Of a DNA stretch of 6,779 nucleotides, positions 1-4,091 are shown piece by piece; the stretch's first letter is position 1; every line of letters begins with the position of its first letter. This DNA comes from Thermoflexus hugenholtzii JAD2 (lineage in GTDB: Bacteria > Chloroflexota > Dehalococcoidia > SHYB01): assembly GCA_945861815.1 (NCBI GenBank), contig CAMAVV010000088.1, positions 1 to 6,779 of the forward strand. Direction: 5' to 3'. Position numbers and translations under genes: made by a program. The notes under the pieces are model-generated. The model did not search any database, was not told the DNA's origin, and saw nothing but the letters and a program-made list of their open reading frames with translations.

Positions 1-300
1 GAGGGGGCGCAGGGGGCGATCGACGAGGCGCATGGTCAAGATTGCGTCCTGGGTGGGACGGCCTTCGCGGCGGAAGAAGCTGCCCGGGATCTTGCCGGCG
101 GCATAGAGGCGCTCTTCGTAATCGACGGTGAGTGGGAGGAAGTCGATGCCGGGGCGGGGCAGGACGGAGGCGACAGCAGTGACCAGGAGCATCGTATCGC
201 CGTATCGAACTGTGACGGCGCCGTTGGCCTGGCCTGCGAGGGAGCCTGTCTCAATCTGAAGAATCTTGCCTGCGATCTCACGCTCAAAAACACGAGACAT
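1..300 (-). CDS. pnp: Polynucleotide phosphorylase, N-terminal 100 residues (partial)
   Basis: This is the 5' end of polynucleotide phosphorylase, the 3'-to-5' phosphorolytic exoribonuclease that degrades mRNA to nucleoside diphosphates and works in the degradosome or as a trimer in the cytoplasm. The visible 100 residues cover the start of the first RNase PH domain. They include an ET-S-A-QA-GAV--RYGDT segment near residues 17-36 and the family's FFRREGRP loop at residues 75-82, followed by RLVDRPLRPL at 91-100. The ATG at 300-298 is preceded by a purine-rich AAGGA about 10-12 nt upstream and gives the normal family N-terminus (MSRVFEREIAG). The gene runs off the left edge, so most of the protein (typically about 700 residues, with KH and S1 domains) is outside. 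It lies 80 bp downstream of rpsO in the same direction, the conserved rpsO-pnp arrangement. Identification is very secure. Confidence 0.97.
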   Translation of the reverse strand, partial: MSRVFEREIAGKILQIETGSLAGQANGAVTVRYGDTMLLVTAVASVLPRPGIDFLPLTVDYEERLYAAGKIPGSFFRREGRPTQDAILTMRLVDRPLRPL

Positions 301-349
301 AGAAAACCATTCCTTTTCTGTGGGAGCCGGAGAGGACGGGGAGAAAGCG

Positions 350-377
350 AAAGACCCCGCGAGGTGGCGAGGTCTTT
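350..377 (-). terminator. Hairpin in the rpsO-pnp intergenic gap (attenuator or processing site)
   Basis: An 11-bp inverted repeat (arms 350-360 and 367-377, 6-nt loop) sits 3 nt after the rpsO stop codon. On the minus-strand RNA every position pairs, one as a G-U wobble. On the plus strand that position would be a C-A mismatch, which supports function in the rpsO-pnp transcript. The 3' arm ends in UUU but is followed by CGCUUUCUC rather than a clean U-tract, so it may be a leaky terminator that reduces pnp readthrough. It could also be a structure cut by an RNase III-type enzyme: in E. coli the same gap holds both a leaky rpsO terminator and an RNase III-processed hairpin used in pnp autoregulation. 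Which of these applies here cannot be told from sequence. Confidence 0.5.
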
Positions 378-380
378 GTG

Positions 381-644
381 TTACTTCCGAAGGCCTAGCT
401 GTTGCACGACCGACCGATACTTCTCTACATCGCTTTTGTGGAGATAGCCCAGCAACCTGCGGCGTTGCCCCACGAGCGTGAAGAGACCGCGTCGGGAGAT
501 CTGGTCTTTTTCGTGCCCGCGAAGATGCTCGGTTATCTGGCTGATCCGGTGCGTTAAGAGCGCAACCTGAACCTCTGTAGAGCCGGTGTCTTTCGCTTGC
601 CTTTGGAACTGTGCGACGACTGCTGTCTTTTTATCCTTGTCCAA
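381..644 (-). CDS. rpsO: 30S ribosomal protein S15
   Basis: Ribosomal protein S15, 87 residues, binds the central domain of 16S rRNA early in 30S assembly. The length is right for the family and the diagnostic DTGSTEVQVALLT (residues 19-31) and SRRGL (50-54) segments are present. The residues equivalent to E. coli His41, His45, Asp48 and Ser51, which contact 16S rRNA, are kept as His40, His44, Asp47 and Ser50; the E. coli HH pair before the Ser reads Gln48-Ile49 here. The start codon is TTG at 644-642: the frame upstream meets a TAG at 653-651 before any ATG or GTG, and the next in-frame Met would delete conserved sequence. G-rich Shine-Dalgarno-like runs (AAGGGTAGGGG) lie just before it. The gene is first in the rpsO-pnp operon and has a strong promoter at 688-716. 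Confidence 0.97.
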   Translation of the reverse strand: MDKDKKTAVVAQFQRQAKDTGSTEVQVALLTHRISQITEHLRGHEKDQISRRGLFTLVGQRRRLLGYLHKSDVEKYRSVVQQLGLRK

Positions 645-687
645 CGACCCCTACCCTTTTTCTTTTTTCTTTTGTTTATTCGAAGGC

Positions 688-716
688 ATTATAGCATGCG
701 CGGCTGGACATGCCAA
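688..716 (-). promoter_or_regulatory. Sigma-70-type extended -10 promoter for rpsO-pnp
   Basis: Read on the minus strand, TTGGCA (716-711, 5 of 6 consensus) is followed by a 17-bp spacer and a perfect TATAAT (693-688). A TG one base upstream of the -10 (696-695) makes it an extended -10. Transcription would start near 681, giving a leader of about 37 nt. The leader is almost pure purine on the RNA (A/G-rich from about 675 to 651) and ends in the rpsO ribosome-binding region. Spacing and match are close to ideal, as expected for a ribosomal protein gene. Confidence 0.8.
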
Positions 717-726
717 TGAGAGAATG

Positions 727-747
727 TCCTAGCGAAGGAAGCCAGGA
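727..747 (-). terminator. Weak hairpin after the Lrp-family gene
   Basis: About 25 nt after the regulator's stop codon the minus-strand RNA can form a 7-bp stem (747-741 with 733-727) around a 7-nt loop. It contains one G-U wobble that would be a mismatch on the other strand. No U-tract follows (it continues ACAUUCUCUC), so intrinsic termination is doubtful. It is the only candidate 3' structure between this gene and the rpsO promoter, so readthrough into rpsO-pnp is possible. Confidence 0.3.
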
Positions 748-771
748 ACATTGGAACTTAAAGTAGCGTGC

Positions 772-1218
772 TTAGCCGATCCTGCCTGCGCCACGCTTCT
801 TTACATCAAGGACGACGAGGGTCTCGGTCTTGCGGATACCCGGCACCTTAGAGAGGTAGCTTTCAAGGAAGGTGCGGAGGTCCTCAAGGGTATGTACCAA
901 TATGAAGCAGATGAGATCATAGCGGCCCGTGGAAACGGCGAGGTACTGGACCTCTTCCCGGCCTTCCAAAGACTTGGCCGTGTCCTCTAACTGGTCGGGC
1001 TGGACATCGATGCCGATGAGGGCAGAGGTGTTGAGGCCAAACTTATTGGGATTGGGGATGGCACGGATAGCGAGGGTGCCGTCATCGACGAGCATGCGGA
1101 TGCGGCGGCGAATGGTTGCTTCGCTGACGCCGATATCGCGGGCGATGGCTGCGTTGGACTGGCGGGCGTCATCCTGAAGGAGGGCGATTATCTTGCGGTC
1201 GGTTTCGTCAATCTTCAT
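772..1218 (-). CDS. Lrp/AsnC-family transcriptional regulator
   Basis: A 148-residue regulator of the feast/famine (Lrp/AsnC) family. These form dimers that assemble into octamers or DNA-wrapping discs and respond to amino acids or related small molecules. Residues 1-60 are the AsnC-type winged helix-turn-helix (LD-TDRKII-LLQ-DAR start; helix-turn-helix about 22-43, with the recognition helix in SEATIRRRIRML). Residues about 64-141 form the ligand-binding RAM domain, with the conserved TGRYDL turn at 97-102 and LVVLDVKKR near the C-terminus. Length is typical for the family. The ATG at 1218-1216 has a strong GAGGAG Shine-Dalgarno (1232-1227) 8 nt upstream. The gene lies between the Lon-like protease (250 bp upstream, same strand) and rpsO. 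Repeated ATTCGTC motifs overlap its likely promoter, which suggests autoregulation, common in this family. The ligand and targets cannot be inferred. Confidence 0.93.
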   Translation of the reverse strand: MKIDETDRKIIALLQDDARQSNAAIARDIGVSEATIRRRIRMLVDDGTLAIRAIPNPNKFGLNTSALIGIDVQPDQLEDTAKSLEGREEVQYLAVSTGRYDLICFILVHTLEDLRTFLESYLSKVPGIRKTETLVVLDVKKRGAGRIG

Positions 1219-1283
1219 CTGGCTGGCTCCTCTGAAAGGCTTCTGGCGCGGCCAAAAGCATGGCTAGTGGAGGGAAAGGGCAC

Positions 1284-1327
1284 GACGAATATTTAACCAT
1301 TCTGGGCGAAATTCGTCAATATTCGTC
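1284..1327. repeat. Three ATTCGTC motifs at the regulator promoter (candidate Lrp-type operator)
   Basis: Three copies of a 7-bp motif occur within 44 bp: GACGAAT at 1284-1290, and ATTCGTC at 1311-1317 and 1321-1327. The latter two are direct repeats exactly 10 bp apart (one helical turn), extended to ATTCGTCA. The outer copies form an exact 10-bp inverted repeat, GACGAATATT (1284-1293) and AATATTCGTC (1318-1327). The copies flank or overlap the proposed -35 and -10. Multiple phased, AT-centred sites are typical of Lrp-family operators. The binding protein is inferred, most simply the adjacent regulator itself. Confidence 0.55.
1291..1319 (-). promoter_or_regulatory. Probable promoter of the Lrp-family gene
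   Basis: On the minus strand TTGACG (1319-1314, 5 of 6 for a -35) is followed after 17 bp by TTAAAT (1296-1291, 4 of 6 for a -10). The start would be near 1284, giving a leader of about 65 nt to the ATG at 1218. The -35 overlaps one ATTCGTC motif and the other two motifs flank the promoter, so an occupied operator would be expected to block polymerase. Confidence 0.5.
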
Positions 1328-1395
1328 ACTGCGCCACAAGCAAATACCTTGCGCTTTCCGCATGGCGAATCCCAAGGATTAGGCGATTTTAGACA

Positions 1396-1450
1396 AATGC
1401 CTTGGAGTAAAGGGCATTGAGAGAATAGCCAAGATGGCAGAGAGAATGCC
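1396..1450 (-). repeat. Short repeated hairpin arms downstream of the Lon-like gene
   Basis: In the 250-bp gap between the protease and the regulator, the minus strand carries two similar units: GGCATTCTCTCTGCC (1450-1436) and GGCTATTCTCTCAATGCC (1430-1413). After them comes another GGCATT (1401-1396). The AATGCC arm at 1418-1413 can pair with the GGCATT at 1401-1396 (with a further 2 bp across a bulge), with the bulged GGCTATT at 1430-1424, or with the GGCATT at 1450-1445, so the possible hairpins exclude one another. No long U-tract follows any of them. This may be the 3' end structure of the protease transcript. I see no gene in 1219-1468. Confidence 0.3.
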
Positions 1451-1468
1451 GATTTTCGCGAGGAAGCC

Positions 1469-3955
1469 TTAGCTCTTCGGCTGTTCCGAGTCATCTGCCT
1501 TTGGCTGGTCGTTCTGATTCGAAGGCCCAGCCGCCTTGGCGGCGGCCGCCTGGGCTTTGGCGAACTTCTCAAGGCGCTTTTCGACAAGGTAGTTCACGGT
1601 GCCTTCAGGAAATGCGCCCTGGGCATCGCGCTCACCGAAGGGAATGCCAGTCAGAATTTCGATGCCCTCCGCAATAGCGCCTACCGAATAGAGGTGGAAC
1701 TGACCCTTGCCAACGGCGTCCACGATGTCTTCCCGAAGCATCAGGTTGCGCACGTTCTGCTTGGGAATCATGACGCCTTGCTTGCCAGTTAGACCGATGG
1801 CCTTGCAAACATCGAAGTGTCCCTCTACCTTTTGGTTGACGCCTCCGATGGGCTGAATCTCGCCTTTTTGGTTGACTGACCCAGTGACGGCGATGCCTTG
1901 CTGCAAGGGCAGGCCTGAGAGGCTGGAGAGGATGGCATATATCTCGGTCGAGGAGGCGCTATCGCCATCGATGCCGTCATAGGACTGCTCAAAGCTGATG
2001 GTGGCGGAGATGGAGAGGGGCCGCTTTTGGGCGTACATCCAGCCAAGATAGCCGCTGATGGTGAGGAGCCCTTTATCGAAGGTCTTCCCACTCATCTTCG
2101 CCTCTCGGTCGATGCTGATGACACCACCCCGTCCAAGGAAGGTTTGGGCAGTGATGCGACTCGGCTTGCCGAAGGAGACATCGCCCAGGTCATAGACTGC
2201 GAGGCCATTGACCTGGCCCACTTCGCCATTGGCAACATCGACGAGCAACGTGCCTTCTTGGATGAGCTCTTGGATACGCTCAGAAACAAGGTTGGAGCGG
2301 AAGACCTTCTGTTCGAGGGCCTTTTGCACGTGGGCGGCCTTAACCATCTTGGCATCTTCTTTGCGCGCCCAATAGTCGGCTTCGATAAGGATGTCCTCCA
2401 GAAGGCCGAAGCGGGTGGAGAGCTTGGCCTGGTCTGCGACGATGCGCGCGGCATACTCAAGGACTTTGGCGACCCCTGAAGGATCGAGATGTTTGATCTT
2501 GTGCTTCTCGCAGGCGCTGCATATAAAAGCGGCGTAGGCGTCAAGGTTGTTGATGGTGCGCGGGATCTGATAGTCAAAGTCGGCGCGGACCTTGAAGGTC
2601 TCCCAAAAGTCCTCGTCGTAAGCGGACAAGAGGTGATAGAGGTTCGCATCGCCGGTGACGACCACCTTGACGTCAAGAGGCATGGGCTCCGGGCGAAGGG
2701 TCTGGGGGGCGATGAGACCCATCGCGTCGATGGGGTCCTCAAGCCGTATCTCCTTGTTCTTCACCACGCGCTTGAAGGCCTCCCAGACTAAGGGGGCCAT
2801 GAGTACCTGCCGCATGTTGAGGACGAGATATCCGCCGTTCGCATGATGGAAGGCCCCGGATTTGATGAGCGTATGGTCGGTCACGTAGGCGCCCATGAGG
2901 AACTTGCGGTCGATCCTGCCAAAGAGGTTGCTGAAGGTGGGGTTGCTCTCCGTGACGATTGGCGAGCCTTTGGCGGTGGAGTTATCGACGAAGACGTTGA
3001 CGACGAAGGGGAGCAGAAGCTCGCGTTCGCGGACGGCGCGGGCCGCCTGGAGCGCAGGCGGGACCTGCTGGCCATCCTCGCTGCCACGGATGACATCCAT
3101 GTGGGTCAAGGCAAAGTCGTGGAGTCGCTTCAGGAAGTCGGAGACCTCTTCGTACTGACCAAACTCCTTTTCAGCGTCCTTGAACGACCCCGCGGTTGAG
3201 AACTCAGCCACCTTCCGGTCGAGTTCTATCAGCTTGGCGCCAGCCTCTCGCTCAACCTGCTGCCCTGCTTCGAGGGTCTGCTGCACAAGGCTGGCCAAAG
3301 ACTTGCGCTGCTCATCCAGGACGCGCTTCACTTCATCCGGGAACTGCGCGAACTCTTCAGGAGTAGCGGGGCGTCCGTCTTTCATAATCGGAACAAGGGC
3401 GACGCCCATAGGAGTCAGCTGGACGGTGAAGCCCTTGGCGCGGGCCTCCTGATCAAGCTCGTGAAATATCCTGCGCTGGTTCGTTTGGCCCCCTTCAATG
3501 ATGGCCCGCCGCTCAGTCTGGTACTCCTCACTGGAAAAGGCGGCGGCGGTATGTTTGCGCAGGTCTTCTTCTAGCTGCTCCAGTTTTGCCTTGAACTCTC
3601 TGCCCTTGCCTGCAGGAAGCTTGATGATGTTCGGCTTATCAGGGTCATGAAAGTTGTAGAGGTAGCACCAATCTGGGGGCGGAACAGCCGTCCCTGCCGC
3701 GATCTTTTTGGCGACCATGTCCTCCAAGTGCTGCTTCACGATGGTGGACTTGCCCGTGCCGCCAAGGCCGGTCACAAAGATGTTGTAGCCAGGCTGCTCC
3801 ACACCAAGGCCGAACTCGATGGCGCCGATGGCGCGCACCTGGCCCACGAACTCCTGGAGGGGCACCAGTTCATCGGTGCAGCGGAAGGTAAAGCTTTTAG
3901 GATCGCAGCGCCAGCGCAGCCTATCGGGAGTCAGTTCGTTGTGGTGGCGATCCAT
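1469..3955 (-). CDS. Lon-like ATP-dependent protease (AAA_32 + Lon proteolytic domain, COG1067 type)
   Basis: An 828-residue cytoplasmic AAA+ protease of the LonB-like COG1067 group, expected to unfold and degrade damaged or regulatory proteins. It lacks the N-terminal substrate-binding domain of classical LonA. The AAA module begins near residue 30. Walker A is GLGGTGKS at 63-70. A long, charged, largely helical insert (about 110-270) precedes the GAFHHANGGYLVL segment (367-379). KVRADFDY, a hallmark of AAA_32, follows. The Lon protease domain (about 590-775) has catalytic Ser666 in GDSAS and Lys709 in PIGGVNQK. Their 43-residue spacing equals that of E. coli Lon Ser679-Lys722, and the GSVNQKGEIQPIGG strand is typical. 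The Walker B acidic position reads Asn380 (LVLNM), a deviation. The tail from about 790 is Ala/Lys/Gln-rich low complexity. The ATG at 3955-3953 has AAGGGAG 5 nt upstream. The gene is divergent from the CoA-transferase. It could instead be called LonB; the exact subfamily is uncertain. Confidence 0.93.
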   Translation of the reverse strand: MDRHHNELTPDRLRWRCDPKSFTFRCTDELVPLQEFVGQVRAIGAIEFGLGVEQPGYNIFVTGLGGTGKSTIVKQHLEDMVAKKIAAGTAVPPPDWCYLYNFHDPDKPNIIKLPAGKGREFKAKLEQLEEDLRKHTAAAFSSEEYQTERRAIIEGGQTNQRRIFHELDQEARAKGFTVQLTPMGVALVPIMKDGRPATPEEFAQFPDEVKRVLDEQRKSLASLVQQTLEAGQQVEREAGAKLIELDRKVAEFSTAGSFKDAEKEFGQYEEVSDFLKRLHDFALTHMDVIRGSEDGQQVPPALQAARAVRERELLLPFVVNVFVDNSTAKGSPIVTESNPTFSNLFGRIDRKFLMGAYVTDHTLIKSGAFHHANGGYLVLNMRQVLMAPLVWEAFKRVVKNKEIRLEDPIDAMGLIAPQTLRPEPMPLDVKVVVTGDANLYHLLSAYDEDFWETFKVRADFDYQIPRTINNLDAYAAFICSACEKHKIKHLDPSGVAKVLEYAARIVADQAKLSTRFGLLEDILIEADYWARKEDAKMVKAAHVQKALEQKVFRSNLVSERIQELIQEGTLLVDVANGEVGQVNGLAVYDLGDVSFGKPSRITAQTFLGRGGVISIDREAKMSGKTFDKGLLTISGYLGWMYAQKRPLSISATISFEQSYDGIDGDSASSTEIYAILSSLSGLPLQQGIAVTGSVNQKGEIQPIGGVNQKVEGHFDVCKAIGLTGKQGVMIPKQNVRNLMLREDIVDAVGKGQFHLYSVGAIAEGIEILTGIPFGERDAQGAFPEGTVNYLVEKRLEKFAKAQAAAAKAAGPSNQNDQPKADDSEQPKS

Positions 3956-4006
3956 TGGCGCTCCCTTCGCTGTCCGCTCCCCGGGGCCGCAGCACAGCGC
4001 CTGTCC

Positions 4007-4035
4007 ATGATAGTTACGCCCTATTCAGGTTGCAA
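4007..4035 (-). promoter_or_regulatory. Probable promoter of the Lon-like protease gene
   Basis: On the minus strand TTGCAA (4035-4030, 4 of 6) lies 17 bp from TATCAT (4012-4007, 5 of 6). The start would be near 4000, giving a leader of about 45 nt before the ATG at 3955. The -35 hexamer is a palindrome and also fits a promoter in the opposite direction. I see no obvious heat-shock (CIRCE-type) inverted repeat in the gap. Confidence 0.5.
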
Positions 4036-4059
4036 GGCAAAGATGGGCTATGCCACAAT
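4030..4059 (+). promoter_or_regulatory. Candidate promoter of the CoA-transferase gene (weak)
   Basis: On the plus strand the same TTGCAA (4030-4035) is followed after 18 bp by CACAAT (4054-4059, 4 of 6). The start would be near 4066, leaving a leader of about 26 nt with the AGGAGG ribosome-binding site at 4081-4086. The match is modest and the real -10 could be another AT-rich hexamer in 4041-4060. Confidence 0.3.
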
Positions 4060-4091
4060 GGGGCGCTTCAGGTTCCCTCCAGGAGGCGCAC

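Noticed and set aside
36..293. 85-codon minus-strand open frame within the pnp region
   Set aside because: It is in a different frame from the unmistakable PNPase N-terminus and gives a Ser/Pro/Ala-rich translation typical of an out-of-frame reading.
1366..1380. AATCC-CAA-GGATT inverted repeat followed by a short T-run as a plus-strand terminator
   Set aside because: The stem is only 5 bp, the T-run is short and distant, and no plus-strand gene ends nearby.
1264..1587. 107-codon minus-strand open frame overlapping the end of the protease gene
   Set aside because: The product is a basic, low-complexity translation of another frame of the protease tail followed by intergenic DNA. There is no start signal and it overlaps the regulator's promoter.
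2027..2479. 150-codon open frame on the plus strand opposite the Lon-like gene
   Set aside because: It lies wholly antisense to a well-conserved protease-domain region and its product shows no recognisable family. It is explained by codon bias of the real gene on the other strand.
4050..4091. Upstream in-frame ATG at 4050 as the CoA-transferase start
   Set aside because: It adds 14 residues not typical of the family, has no Shine-Dalgarno sequence and lies within the proposed promoter. The ATG at 4092 has AGGAGG at ideal spacing.
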